Part shown: in pieces, positions 8,840 through 18,571 of the stretch
How the letters are laid out: the number at the start of each line of letters is the position of its first letter
How positions within the stretch are numbered: position 1 is the stretch's first letter
Source: Flavobacterium frigoritolerans
Lineage (GTDB): Bacteria; Bacteroidota; Bacteroidia; Flavobacteriales; Flavobacteriaceae
Assembly: GCF_025847275.1 (NCBI RefSeq)
Contig: NZ_JAOZEV010000009.1
Location: 118,487-182,486 of the forward strand
Direction of reading: 5' to 3'
Length of the DNA: 64,000 bases
Notes under the pieces: model-generated
Database searches by the model: none
What the model was told of the DNA's origin: nothing
The model's input: the letters and a program-made list of their open reading frames with translations, nothing else
Made by a program: the position numbers and the translations under genes

Positions 8840-11800
8840 ATGAACATTAAGCAATTATTAAAGAAAAAAATAAAATACAATCTTGTATTTCTGTTTTTCC
8901 TGAATTTTCTGTTGAGCAACACAATAAATGCTCAATCGACAGTAATAGAAGGAAAAATTACTGATGCCGCTGGATTATCTCTGCCAGGAGTGAATATTCT
9001 AGAAAAAGGAACTAAAAACGGAACTTCGACAGATTTTGAAGGGAGTTTTAAAATAAATGTAATAAACAGCAAAGCTATCTTAGTATTTAGTTATCTGGGG
9101 TTCCAGACCCAAGAAGTTAGTGTTGCAGGAAAATCCAGAATTAATATAAGCCTTATTGAAGATACAAATTCGCTGAAAGAGGTTGTAGTAGTAGGATATG
9201 GAACTGTTAAGAAATCAGATCTTACTGGATCTGTAGGTACATTGGATGCTAAAACTTTGACAGAGAGAAACACAACAAGTGTTATGGAATCCATACAAGG
9301 AAACGTAGCTGGTGTTCAGATTAGTGCATCAACAGGACGTGTTGGAGATCCATTCGCAATTGCAATTCGTGGAAAAAGCACTATGAGTGGTGATGCTGCA
9401 CCGTTATTTATAGTTGATGGTGTTCCTACAGATGGAATTGATTTCCTGAATCCACAGGATATTGCTAGGATAGATATCTTAAAAGATGCATCATCTACAG
9501 CTATTTACGGATCTCGAGGAACAAACGGAGTTGTTATTGTTACCACCAAAAGCGGTAGTAATATAAAATCGAGTATGACAGTTTCTTTTGATTCTTATAT
9601 TGGAGGAAAAGAAGTTGCGAGATTACCAGATATGATGGATGGGCAAAAATGGTGGCTATATCATCAATCGGCATACTTGCCTACAGCAAAGAAAGATCCA
9701 ATTACAGGAACAGTTACAGCAGCAACTTTGGACGCTACAGTAATTGGACCAGAAAACTCATTATTGGCTACAAGAATTGCAAATAATGATACTTTTAATT
9801 GGTATAACGCAGTATTAAAACCAGGTTTGCAACAAAACAATTATTTGTCTATTGCCGGACGTTCAGATGGAGGTTTGTCTTATACAATAGGATTAGGATT
9901 GCAAAATGAGACTGGGAATATTCAAAATGAATCATTAGATAAATACAATTTTAAAGTTGGATTAACCCATAAAATAAATGATAAATTTACTGTAGGAGTA
10001 AATTTGAATGTTGCAAGAACAGAACAAGAATTAGGTAGTGCGCTTGCTATGCAAGAAGCATTTAGATTAAGCCCGTTTTACAAACCTTATGATGAAAATG
10101 GAAATTTAATTGCGCTTCCTGGTAAGCCAACAAACGCTGCAGGAGCTTTTTTAATCAATAAAACAAGTACTTACAATCCATTGTTGGAAATTGATAACAC
10201 AACCAATGAAATCAAAAGTTGGAATGGTGTAGGTAATTTATTTGTAGAATATAAACCAGTTTCATGGCTGAGTCTTAAATCGACATATTCTGCGGGATTA
10301 AACCAGACAAAACAAGGACAGGCATGGGGAGCTTTGACAAATACAGGAGTTGCAAATAGAAATTTACCATCGGCAAGCTTACTAGAAACTGAAAGGTTTA
10401 ACTATACATGGGATAATCAGTTTACAATAAATTATAAATTAAATAAAGATCACGCTTTTACGATTTTAGGACTTCAAAGTTTGTATTCCAATACCTATAA
10501 TACGATGTCTGCTAGTTCTAGCGATCAGCCTTTTGATGTAGGATATCATAATTTAGGAACAGGAAAACAATCTACTTTTCTTTTAGGCTCATCATATGAT
10601 AAATTTACCATGTCATCTTATGCCGTACGTATAAATTATAGTTATAAAGATCGTTATTTATTGACTTTATCAGATAGATGGGATGGATCATCAAAGTTTG
10701 CTGAAGGTAGTAAATGGGGATCATTTCCATCGGCTGCTCTTGCATGGAGAGTTATCGAAGAAGGTTTTATGAAAAATCAAAAAGTAGTTTCGGATTTAAA
10801 AGCCAGAGTAAGTTACGGTTTCACAGGAAATAATAAAGTAGCTTCTTATTCAACGCTTAATAAATTAGAGCAACAAACTTATTACGATTTTAACGGTACC
10901 GCTGCAAATGGTTTTGTACAAGGTTCGCCTAGTAATAAAGATTTGGGTTGGGAAAAAATGAGAGAGTTAAACGTTGGACTGGATTTTGGATTTTTGAACA
11001 ATAGAATTACTGGTAGTGTAGATGTGTATGACAGACTTTCTACAGATTTATTACTGCAACAAAAAACAGCAACAGAAAACGGTTATGCAAAAACTTATCC
11101 TAACAATATTGGTTCTGTAAGTAATAAAGGAATCGAAGCTATGCTAACAACCAAAATCATTAATACAGACTTCGTAAAATGGGAAACAACCTTCATATTT
11201 TCTAAAAATAAGAACAAAATTGTATCTATTTATGATAAAGAAAATGACGATGTTGGAAACAACTTGTTTATCGGACAATCTATCGATGCAATTTACAACT
11301 ATAAGTTTATTGGTATATGGCAAGCAAATCAAAAAGCAGAGGCTGCATCGTACGGACAATCTGAAGGACAAGCAAGAGTAGAGGATTTGAACGGTGATGG
11401 AAAAATAACTACAGCAGACAGGCAGATCTTAGGACATTCTAATCCAGACTGGACAGGAAGTATTACTTCTAAATTAACAGTTGGAAATTTTGACTTGGCA
11501 GCTTCAGTAATTACTAGCCAAGGGGTTTATGTAAATAGCCCATTTCACGCCAACTTTACAAATACCGATGACAGAGGGCGTCAAAAATTAGATATCAACT
11601 GGTATATTCCTGCAAACGATGCTGGTCTTCCTGCTCAGGTTTCTAATGAATATCCAATGGCAAAAAATGAAGGGACATATTGGAACGCCAATGGAGTTGG
11701 TTATTATAGAGATGCATCATTTGTTAAAATTAAAAATATAGCATTAGGATACACATTTAACAAAAGCGTGATCGAAAAATTTAAAATGAAATACCTTCGT

Positions 11801-11935
11801 TTTTATGTAAATGTTTTAAATCCATTTGTATTTACTCATTATGATGGATATGATCCAGAGTGGGCAGCAGCAGGTCTGGGGATTGGTCGTGTATCATCAA
11901 TTACCTATCAAATGGGTATGAGTATTAAATTTTAA
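8840..11935 (+). CDS. SusC/RagA-type TonB-dependent receptor (pectin locus, second pair)
   Basis: A 1031-residue SusC homologue: signal peptide to about residue 32 (INAQS), carboxypeptidase-like domain (GKITDAAGLSLPGVNILEKGTKNG), the VVVVGYGTVKKSDLTGSVGT junction, a plug with DASSTAIYGSRGTNGVVIVT, then the barrel ending MGMSIKF. It shares the N-terminal third closely with the SusC at 1276 but the barrel is distinct, so the two pairs probably take different oligomers of pectin. It is the first gene of a separate operon with its own promoter and operator-like palindrome. The partner susD starts 11 bases after its stop. Confidence 0.95.
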   Translation: MNIKQLLKKKIKYNLVFLFFLNFLLSNTINAQSTVIEGKITDAAGLSLPGVNILEKGTKNGTSTDFEGSFKINVINSKAILVFSYLGFQTQEVSVAGKSRINISLIEDTNSLKEVVVVGYGTVKKSDLTGSVGTLDAKTLTERNTTSVMESIQGNVAGVQISASTGRVGDPFAIAIRGKSTMSGDAAPLFIVDGVPTDGIDFLNPQDIARIDILKDASSTAIYGSRGTNGVVIVTTKSGSNIKSSMTVSFDSYIGGKEVARLPDMMDGQKWWLYHQSAYLPTAKKDPITGTVTAATLDATVIGPENSLLATRIANNDTFNWYNAVLKPGLQQNNYLSIAGRSDGGLSYTIGLGLQNETGNIQNESLDKYNFKVGLTHKINDKFTVGVNLNVARTEQELGSALAMQEAFRLSPFYKPYDENGNLIALPGKPTNAAGAFLINKTSTYNPLLEIDNTTNEIKSWNGVGNLFVEYKPVSWLSLKSTYSAGLNQTKQGQAWGALTNTGVANRNLPSASLLETERFNYTWDNQFTINYKLNKDHAFTILGLQSLYSNTYNTMSASSSDQPFDVGYHNLGTGKQSTFLLGSSYDKFTMSSYAVRINYSYKDRYLLTLSDRWDGSSKFAEGSKWGSFPSAALAWRVIEEGFMKNQKVVSDLKARVSYGFTGNNKVASYSTLNKLEQQTYYDFNGTAANGFVQGSPSNKDLGWEKMRELNVGLDFGFLNNRITGSVDVYDRLSTDLLLQQKTATENGYAKTYPNNIGSVSNKGIEAMLTTKIINTDFVKWETTFIFSKNKNKIVSIYDKENDDVGNNLFIGQSIDAIYNYKFIGIWQANQKAEAASYGQSEGQARVEDLNGDGKITTADRQILGHSNPDWTGSITSKLTVGNFDLAASVITSQGVYVNSPFHANFTNTDDRGRQKLDINWYIPANDAGLPAQVSNEYPMAKNEGTYWNANGVGYYRDASFVKIKNIALGYTFNKSVIEKFKMKYLRFYVNVLNPFVFTHYDGYDPEWAAAGLGIGRVSSITYQMGMSIKF

Positions 11936-11946
11936 AAAACAGCAAA

Positions 11947-13602
11947 ATGAAAAAAATAATAGTAAGCTTATCAATAGCATTATTAACACTTAGTTCTTGT
12001 AGTGATTATATAGAAGAAGAAAACCTTTCTTATGCCGAAAATACAGAATACCTTAAGGCATCAGGCTTTGAATCTCTAATCAATGCAAATTATTCTCAAT
12101 TAAGAGAAATATACGGTGGAGAGCCATGGCTGTTTGTTGCCGGTACCGATTTATATGCAGAAGGTAGAAATACCGAGCCAATAGGAGTAAGCCAATACAC
12201 GCAGTTAACGTCTTCATCACCAAATGTAGATTATCTTTATAAGGAGTGTTATAAAGCAATTCAAAGAGCAAATACAGCAATTTATTATAGCGCATTAACA
12301 GAGAAAACGGCAACTTTAAATTCTCGTATTGGAGAAATAAAATTTCTAAGAGCAAATGCCTATTTTTTATTAGTACAAACCTATGGAGGTGTAACTTTGG
12401 ATACCGAATATCATTTATCTCCGGTAGTTTCTTTTAATAGAAATTCAGCCGAAGAAGTATATACTTTTATAATTAAAGAACTAGAAGAATCTTTATCATT
12501 ATTACCGACTGGTGCTTACACTGGGCGAGTGACAAAAAGAGCATCACAAGATTTATTGGCAAAAGTATATTTAACAAGAGCATACGAAAAGTTTGGTGCC
12601 GCAGGCGATTTTGCAACAGCGGCCAAATATGCAGATGATGCAATTGCAGGAGAAACCCTAACACTTACTTACGCTGCTTTATGGTTACCAACTAAGGTAG
12701 CTGCAGATATAAATAAGGAAACAATCTTTTCGGCTCAGTTTAGTGCAGCTTCTAATACTTCGCCAGCACAAACCACAGGAGGATTACCAGGAACTCAAAT
12801 TACAGGTAATGGGCAGGCAAGTTATTTCAGTTCTTATTTAGGAGGTTCAGAGGTATCAGGTAAAGCACCTTATCGAACTTACAATTTATTACCAACAGAT
12901 TATGCAATCGGATTATATGAAAAAGGAGATACCCGTTGGGAAGGAACTTTTATGACGCAAACCTATACCAGATATTACGATTATTATGATGTAGCTAATA
13001 AAACAGGATTAGCTGTAACACATTTTTATGTGCCTAAATGGATGACCGATGCAGAGTTAGCAACTTATAAACTGGCAAATCCTAAAACTACCATTCACTT
13101 ATACGGAACTTATGGTGCTGCCAAAGGTTTAAGTAGTGATTATCAAACAATACCAGTGCGTAAATTTGATGATCCGATAGCGCCATTTGCAACAAGTGCA
13201 ACAAGCCCAAGAACAAGTACGCGTGACTTTGTAATTTCTAGATTGGGAGAAACATATTTAGTTGCAGCAGAAGCTTATTTACATACAAATCCTAGTACAG
13301 GATTGGACAGACTTAATGAAGTAAGAAGAAGGGCAGGAGTGGCAAATGCAACCGCAGGACAATTTACGATAGATTATATTCTTGACGAAAGAGCTAGAGA
13401 AATGTTAGGAGAGTACACACGTTGGTTTGATTTGAAACGTACAGGGAAATTAATCGAAAGAGCATCACTTTACAATTACAATATTAAAGCAAGTAATTTT
13501 GACGGAGCAAATGGTGAAAAGAAAATTTTAAGACCAATTCCACAAGAAGCTTTGGATTTGAACCAGAATAAATCATACCCACAAAATCCAGCTTATAATT
13601 AG
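11947..13602 (+). CDS. SusD/RagB family outer-membrane lipoprotein (second pair)
   Basis: A 551-residue lipoprotein with lipobox TLSSC near residues 15-19. RagB/SusD hallmarks are GEIKFLRANAYFLLVQTYGGV (around 120-140), ISRLGETYLVAAEAYLH, LDRLNEVRRRAG and the C-terminal LDERAREMLGEYTRWFDLKRTG and LRPIPQEALDLN. This is a more canonical SusD than the one at 4504. It would cap the SusC encoded just upstream and bind glycan at the cell surface. Confidence 0.95.
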   Translation: MKKIIVSLSIALLTLSSCSDYIEEENLSYAENTEYLKASGFESLINANYSQLREIYGGEPWLFVAGTDLYAEGRNTEPIGVSQYTQLTSSSPNVDYLYKECYKAIQRANTAIYYSALTEKTATLNSRIGEIKFLRANAYFLLVQTYGGVTLDTEYHLSPVVSFNRNSAEEVYTFIIKELEESLSLLPTGAYTGRVTKRASQDLLAKVYLTRAYEKFGAAGDFATAAKYADDAIAGETLTLTYAALWLPTKVAADINKETIFSAQFSAASNTSPAQTTGGLPGTQITGNGQASYFSSYLGGSEVSGKAPYRTYNLLPTDYAIGLYEKGDTRWEGTFMTQTYTRYYDYYDVANKTGLAVTHFYVPKWMTDAELATYKLANPKTTIHLYGTYGAAKGLSSDYQTIPVRKFDDPIAPFATSATSPRTSTRDFVISRLGETYLVAAEAYLHTNPSTGLDRLNEVRRRAGVANATAGQFTIDYILDERAREMLGEYTRWFDLKRTGKLIERASLYNYNIKASNFDGANGEKKILRPIPQEALDLNQNKSYPQNPAYN

Positions 13603-13630
13603 GCAATAAAAAGTGGTGTGTAATTAATAT

Positions 13631-13766
13631 AACATATAGAAACATAGATTTTGTACTCTAAAAAAAGGATTTTAACTTGTTAAAGTACAGATAGTTAGCT
13701 ATATAAGGTAAAAACATTTCTTTTTGTATTCTTTATTTATGCATAAAATTTATGTTTCGATGTGTT
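13631..13766. repeat. 136-bp dispersed element with terminal inverted repeats (copy 1)
   Basis: The ends (13631-13652 and 13745-13766) are inverted copies over 22 bases with three mismatches (type AACATAGAAACATAGATTTT). The interior around 13695-13737 matches, in reverse orientation, the interior of the similar element at 55610-55748. No coding capacity. It lies between susD and the esterase gene. Confidence 0.6.
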
Positions 13767-13869
13767 AAAAAAATGAATTGTATCCGAACGTTAAACAATA
13801 TAAAATTGGGTATATCAAATCGAATGATTACAGTATTCAATTTTATTATTTTTAGTTTTTTTGAATTAG

Positions 13870-13902
13870 ATTAGAAGCTTGATGAACCTTCAGGCTTCTA
13901 AT
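13870..13902. other. Strong stem-loop in the leader of the esterase gene
   Basis: The arm ATTAGAAGCTTGA (13870-13882) pairs along all 13 bases with TCAGGCTTCTAAT (13890-13902), with one G-U pair and a 7-base loop. It lacks a following T run, so it is not a standard terminator. It sits 35 bases before the esterase start codon and could be an mRNA 3' end or a leader hairpin. Confidence 0.5.
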
Positions 13903-13937
13903 TCTATATTAAATCACGACGCGAAATAACACATGAG

Positions 13938-14876
13938 ATGAAAAAGATATTTTTGCTTGTTTTCGTTTTATTTATGAATGGTATTAAATCACAAATTCCA
14001 TATCGTATTGATACGTCGTACACTGTAAAAAGTACTTATACGAAGTTAATAAAGCATTATCCATTTATAACAATTGCACAAGCAAAAAAGAGTAAAGAGG
14101 TTAATGCCATTTATGATATCGTTTACAATCAAGAGAAAAACAGAGCATTACATTTAGATGCTTTTATTGATAAAAAGCAAAAAATAAACCCAGCTGTAAT
14201 AATGATACATGGCGGGGGGTGGAAATCAGGAAATAAAAGTCAAATGCAAGTTTTAGGACAAGAAATAGCTTCAAAAGGATATTCTTGTTTTGCAATAGAA
14301 TACAGATTATCGCTTGAAGCAAAATATCCACAGGCAATTTATGATGTCAAAAATGCGATAAAATTTATAAAAGATAATGCAAACAGATTCCATGTAGATC
14401 CAAACAAAATAGCTATTTTAGGATGTTCTTCGGGAGGTCAAATAGCCGCTTTGATTGGTACAACAAATAACGATCTGGCTCTACGGGATACTTTAAATAA
14501 AAGTAAATCAACGGCTACAGTAAATGCAATTATCGATATAGATGGAATTCTAGCTTTTAAACATCCAGAATCAGAAGAAGGAGAAATGGCAGCATTTTGG
14601 TTAAATGGAACCTATGAAGAAAACCCGAAGAATTGGGAAAACGCTTCGGCGGTAACACATACCAATAAAAACACGCCACCAATACTATTCATCAATAGTA
14701 GCTTCGGTCGATTTCATGCAGGAAGAGATGATATGATAGCCATTTTAAATCAAAATAAGATATATAACGAGGTGAAAACAATTCAAAACTCACCCCATTC
14801 ATTTTGGTTTTTTAATCCATGGTTTGAAGAAACAGTACAATACACAACGCAATTTTTAGCTACACTATTTAAATAA
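13938..14876 (+). CDS. Secreted alpha/beta-hydrolase esterase, probable acetylesterase of the pectin locus
   Basis: A 312-residue protein with a signal peptide (cleavage near GIKSQ). The oxyanion-hole motif HGGGWKSG lies near residues 91-98, as in the acetyl-hydrolase/BD-FAE type of alpha/beta-hydrolase. The nucleophile elbow is GCSSGG (about 162-167). A plausible acid and the catalytic His in NSPHSFWFF near residue 282 complete the triad. Such enzymes remove acetyl groups from sugars. Its setting between SusCD and GH105 genes suggests acetylated pectin fragments as substrate (inference). The DUF4861 gene starts 11 bases downstream. Confidence 0.8.
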   Translation: MKKIFLLVFVLFMNGIKSQIPYRIDTSYTVKSTYTKLIKHYPFITIAQAKKSKEVNAIYDIVYNQEKNRALHLDAFIDKKQKINPAVIMIHGGGWKSGNKSQMQVLGQEIASKGYSCFAIEYRLSLEAKYPQAIYDVKNAIKFIKDNANRFHVDPNKIAILGCSSGGQIAALIGTTNNDLALRDTLNKSKSTATVNAIIDIDGILAFKHPESEEGEMAAFWLNGTYEENPKNWENASAVTHTNKNTPPILFINSSFGRFHAGRDDMIAILNQNKIYNEVKTIQNSPHSFWFFNPWFEETVQYTTQFLATLFK

Positions 14877-14887
14877 ATTAGAATAAA

Positions 14888-15856
14888 ATGAAAACAGTAA
14901 TTACATTATCAGCAGCATTAATTTTAGGATTTTCGAGTTGTAAAGCGCAAAATAAATATGACATAAAAACAGCCAAAACCTATGCCGAAATATCAGTTAA
15001 AACCGATGGAAAATGGGAAGGGCGCAAGTATATTGGAGGAACTGTATTTAAGAATGTAGATAAATTAAAATTAGCACCAGAACATACCGATCATTCATTT
15101 GATATTCGCTACGAAGGACCAGGATGGGAAAGTAATAGAATCGGGTATCGTTTATATTTAGATTGGAGAAATGCTATTGATATTTTTGGAAAAAAAACAG
15201 CAGCGATAATTTTACCACAAGTAGGTCAGGATAATTTTGACTCCTATCATGAAATGAGCGATTGGGGAGCAGATATTTTAAAAGCAGGAAAAGGAATCGG
15301 AATCGGTTCAATAGATCGTTATTTAGATGGGAAAAAATTACATTTTTATGAAGTAGATTCAACTCTAGCTTATGTAGAGAATAAGGTAAATGAATCTAAA
15401 GTAAAAGTGGATTATTTTGGATGGAAAACAGCTTCAGATAAAATTGATTTTACATCAGAATTAACCATTAAACCGGACCAATTATATACGCAGCATACAA
15501 TTAAGACTTCAAAAGAAATTCAAGGTATTTGTACAGGGATAGTAAAACAGAAAAATACAGAATTACTTAAAAAAGAAAGCAAAAATAAAAAGTGGGCATA
15601 CCTTGCTACTTATGGAACACAATCGTTAGTTCCAGATAAATTAGGAATGGCAATTTTTTATGAAACCAGTACAATCGAAAATATAGCCGATACCGATTTA
15701 GATTATTTATTGGTTTTTAAACCAACGACAAAATCCACCTCATTTTATTTCTTAGGTGCTTGGGAACAAGAAAAAGATGGTATTAAAACAAAAGAAGAAT
15801 TTATAAAATACCTTGACGAAAGATTAGAAGTATTAAATAAAAAAGGCAAAATGTAA
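14888..15856 (+). CDS. DUF4861 family lipoprotein
   Basis: A 322-residue protein with lipobox GFSSC near residues 15-19. The body matches DUF4861: KWEGRKYIGGTVFKNVDKL, HTDHSFDIRYEGPGWESNR and GYRLYLDWRNAIDIFGKK. DUF4861 proteins recur beside GH105 genes in polysaccharide loci for uronic-acid polymers, which supports a role on unsaturated or acidic oligosaccharides, but I cannot assign a reaction. Conserved His, Asp and Trp residues are plentiful enough for an enzyme. It is probably cotranscribed with the esterase 11 bases upstream. Confidence 0.75.
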   Translation: MKTVITLSAALILGFSSCKAQNKYDIKTAKTYAEISVKTDGKWEGRKYIGGTVFKNVDKLKLAPEHTDHSFDIRYEGPGWESNRIGYRLYLDWRNAIDIFGKKTAAIILPQVGQDNFDSYHEMSDWGADILKAGKGIGIGSIDRYLDGKKLHFYEVDSTLAYVENKVNESKVKVDYFGWKTASDKIDFTSELTIKPDQLYTQHTIKTSKEIQGICTGIVKQKNTELLKKESKNKKWAYLATYGTQSLVPDKLGMAIFYETSTIENIADTDLDYLLVFKPTTKSTSFYFLGAWEQEKDGIKTKEEFIKYLDERLEVLNKKGKM

Positions 15857-15871
15857 TTTTTATTTAGTAGC

Positions 15872-16051
15872 CACAGATTCTACAGATTAAAATAATTTTG
15901 TTTTACGCAGATTTTGCATATTTAATTAAATATCAATTATGGAAAATTATCTGTGCGTATCTACTTAAATCTTTTAAGAATCAGCGTGAAAGGAAAAAAG
16001 CTAATAATCAAAAAGATTAAAAATAAATCTGCTTAATCTGCAAAATCGGCG
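15872..16051. repeat. Flavobacterial intergenic inverted repeat
   Basis: CACAGATTCTACAGATTA (15872-15889) is imperfectly inverted as TAATCTGCAAAATCGGCG (16034-16051; about 14 of 18 match). GCAGATTTTGC and TCTGTGCG variants lie between. This is the 'cacagattacgcagatt' type of dispersed repeat frequent between genes of Flavobacterium. No coding content. Confidence 0.5.
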
Positions 16052-16111
16052 AGAAAAAATATATTTATAAAGAGTCATAGTTAATCAGAGGCAAAAAAAT
16101 AACAAAGGTGC

Positions 16112-17320
16112 ATGTTCAAATATGTTTTTATAAAGGTAAACCATCCCAATTGGCTAATTGTTTTTCTTCTGCTTAGCAGTAGTTTAATAATGGGACAAAA
16201 TAAATATGTTGTTGAAAAAGAGTTAAAATGGTCTGAAAAGACTGCGCTTTCAATTATAAACAAATACCCAAAAGCATGGCAGATTGATGGAACCGAAAAG
16301 CCAAAGTGGGATTACAAAACTGGATTTGCATTACTCGCTTTTGAAAAATTATATCAAAAGACTCAAAATCCCAAGTATCTGGATTATGTAAAAGAATATG
16401 CAAATGAATTAATTGATAGTTCAGGAAACATTAGCGGTTATGATGCAAGAGAAAATAATATTGATTATATCAATCCAGGCAAAATCCTTTTTGAATTATA
16501 CGATTTAACCAAAGAAGAACGCTATCATAAAGCATTGGTGCTTTTGAGAAATCAAATCGAAAATCAACCCAGAACGGCAAGCGGAGGATTTTGGCACAAG
16601 CAAATTTATCCCAATCAAATGTGGCTTGATGGATTGTATATGGCAGAACCTTTTTATGCACGATACACGGTTGAATATGAAAAAGGTAAAAGGCTAGATG
16701 ATATTGCCAAACAATTTGAGTTAGTCCAAAATCATTTTAGGGATAAAAAAACAGGATTATTATATCACGCTTGGGGCGAAAGTAAACAAATAGCTTGGGC
16801 AAATCCAGAAACAGGGACATCGCCAACAATTTGGTCACGAGGAATGGGTTGGTATATGATGGCGCTAGTAGATGCATTAGATTATTATCCAAATAATCAC
16901 CCGAAGCAAAAAGAATTGGTTTCGTATTTAAATAAATTAGCCAAAGCGTTATTAGCTTATAAAGACAAATCGGGATTATGGTTTCAGGTAACAGATAAAC
17001 CAGCATTAAAAGATAATTATCTAGAACCATCAGGATCAGCAATGCTTATTTATGCTTTTGCAAAAGGAGTAAATAAAGGATATTTACCTTCGGAATATAA
17101 AGCGATTGCCAAAAAATCATTTGACGGATTTATAAAAGAGTTCGTTAGATTTGGAGAAAATGGAGAATTAAATATAATCAATGTTTCATCAAATGTAGGT
17201 TTAGGAGGAAAACCATTTAGAGATGGATCAAATGAATATTACATTAACGGAAAAAAGAAAGATAACAGTTCTATAGCATTAACAGCATTTATGATGAGTG
17301 CATTAGAGTTGGATAAATAA
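16112..17320 (+). CDS. GH105 unsaturated rhamnogalacturonyl/galacturonyl hydrolase (tandem copy 1)
   Basis: A 402-residue (alpha/alpha)6-barrel enzyme with an N-terminal signal peptide (to about SLIMGQ). Family landmarks: QPRTASGGFWHKQIYPNQMW, then LDGLYMAEPFYARY, where the Asp of WLDG corresponds to the catalytic Asp of YteR, and SRGMGWYMMALVDALDYYP. GH105 enzymes hydrate and release the 4,5-unsaturated uronic residue that lyases leave on oligomers, so this is the step after the PL10 lyase encoded downstream. A 21-base gap separates it from a close paralogue. Confidence 0.92.
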   Translation: MFKYVFIKVNHPNWLIVFLLLSSSLIMGQNKYVVEKELKWSEKTALSIINKYPKAWQIDGTEKPKWDYKTGFALLAFEKLYQKTQNPKYLDYVKEYANELIDSSGNISGYDARENNIDYINPGKILFELYDLTKEERYHKALVLLRNQIENQPRTASGGFWHKQIYPNQMWLDGLYMAEPFYARYTVEYEKGKRLDDIAKQFELVQNHFRDKKTGLLYHAWGESKQIAWANPETGTSPTIWSRGMGWYMMALVDALDYYPNNHPKQKELVSYLNKLAKALLAYKDKSGLWFQVTDKPALKDNYLEPSGSAMLIYAFAKGVNKGYLPSEYKAIAKKSFDGFIKEFVRFGENGELNIINVSSNVGLGGKPFRDGSNEYYINGKKKDNSSIALTAFMMSALELDK

Positions 17321-17341
17321 AAACATAAAGTATATTTTAAA

Positions 17342-18565
17342 ATGAAAAATACAATAAAACGAAATTATTTTGGATCAATAGCATTGGTTTGCGCAATGAC
17401 ATTAATGAGTTGTAAAACTATTTCACAAGAACCAGTAAAAACAGCTGTAGTTATTTCTAAAGATTTAAAATGGTCAGAAAGAATGGCTTTATCAATCATG
17501 AAACGTCATCCAGAGTCCTATATGATCGATGATGTAAAAGAACCAAAATGGGATTATGTGCATGGTTTAGTATTAACATCTTTTGAAGAATTATATAAAA
17601 AGACAGGAGATATTAAATATTACAACTATATAAAAAAGTATGTAGATGATTTGGTACAAGAAGATGGAAGTATTAAAAGTTATAAATTTGAGACCTTTAA
17701 TATAGACATGGTAACTGCTGGACGTTTATTGTTTAATTTGTATGATACAACAAAAGATCAAAAATATTTAAAAGCATTAGAACTTTTAAGAAAACAAATA
17801 AAAGAACAGCCAAGAACAGCAAGTGGCGGATTCTGGCATAAAAAAATATATCCAGATCAGATGTGGTTGGACGGATTGTATATGGGAGAACCATTTTATG
17901 CACAATATACTACTCAGTTTGAAAAAGGAGCAGAGTTAAATGATATTGCAAAACAGTTTGAACTAATTCAAAAGAATGATTTAGATAAAAAAACGGGGCT
18001 ACTTTTTCATGCTTGGGATGAAAGTAAAAAAATGCCATGGGCAAATCCAGAAACAGGAACATCACCAAATTTCTGGTCGCGTTCATTAGGTTGGTATGCA
18101 ATGGCATTGGTTGATGTGTTGGATTATTTTCCAAAAGATCACCCAAAGCAAAAAGAACTAGTTACTTATTTAAATCAATTAGCAGAAGCATTGGTAAAAT
18201 TTCAAGATAAAAAAACAGGACTTTGGTATCAGGTAACTGATATGGGAGATAAAAAAGGAAACTATCTGGAATCATCAGGATCATCAATGTTTATTTATGC
18301 ATTCGCAAAAGGAGCAAACAAAGGCTATTTGCCAAAAAAATATAAAGACATCGCAAATAAATCTTTTGACGGACTAACTAAACAATTGGTAAAAGTAGAT
18401 GCCGATGGAGAAATTACGATAACTCAGGCATGTGCAGTTGCAGGATTAGGAGGGAAACCATACAGAGATGGCTCGTATGACTATTACATAAACGAAAGAA
18501 AAAAAGATAACGATCCTAAAGTAACAGGCCCATTTATCTTGGCAGCATTAGAATTAAATAGATAA
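17342..18565 (+). CDS. GH105 unsaturated uronyl hydrolase (tandem copy 2, lipoprotein)
   Basis: A 407-residue paralogue of the preceding gene. Shared blocks are PRTASGGFWHKKIYPDQMW, LDGLYMGEPFYAQY, KKTGLLFHAWDES, WANPETGTSP and SLGWYAMALVDVLDYFP, with the catalytic Asp kept. Unlike copy 1 it carries a lipobox (LMSC), so it is probably membrane-anchored whereas copy 1 appears to be a soluble exported protein. The two arose by tandem duplication and may split the work between unsaturated galacturonyl and rhamnogalacturonyl oligomers (inference). The PL10 gene starts six bases after its stop. Confidence 0.92.
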   Translation: MKNTIKRNYFGSIALVCAMTLMSCKTISQEPVKTAVVISKDLKWSERMALSIMKRHPESYMIDDVKEPKWDYVHGLVLTSFEELYKKTGDIKYYNYIKKYVDDLVQEDGSIKSYKFETFNIDMVTAGRLLFNLYDTTKDQKYLKALELLRKQIKEQPRTASGGFWHKKIYPDQMWLDGLYMGEPFYAQYTTQFEKGAELNDIAKQFELIQKNDLDKKTGLLFHAWDESKKMPWANPETGTSPNFWSRSLGWYAMALVDVLDYFPKDHPKQKELVTYLNQLAEALVKFQDKKTGLWYQVTDMGDKKGNYLESSGSSMFIYAFAKGANKGYLPKKYKDIANKSFDGLTKQLVKVDADGEITITQACAVAGLGGKPYRDGSYDYYINERKKDNDPKVTGPFILAALELNR

Positions 18566-18571
18566 ATAGAA

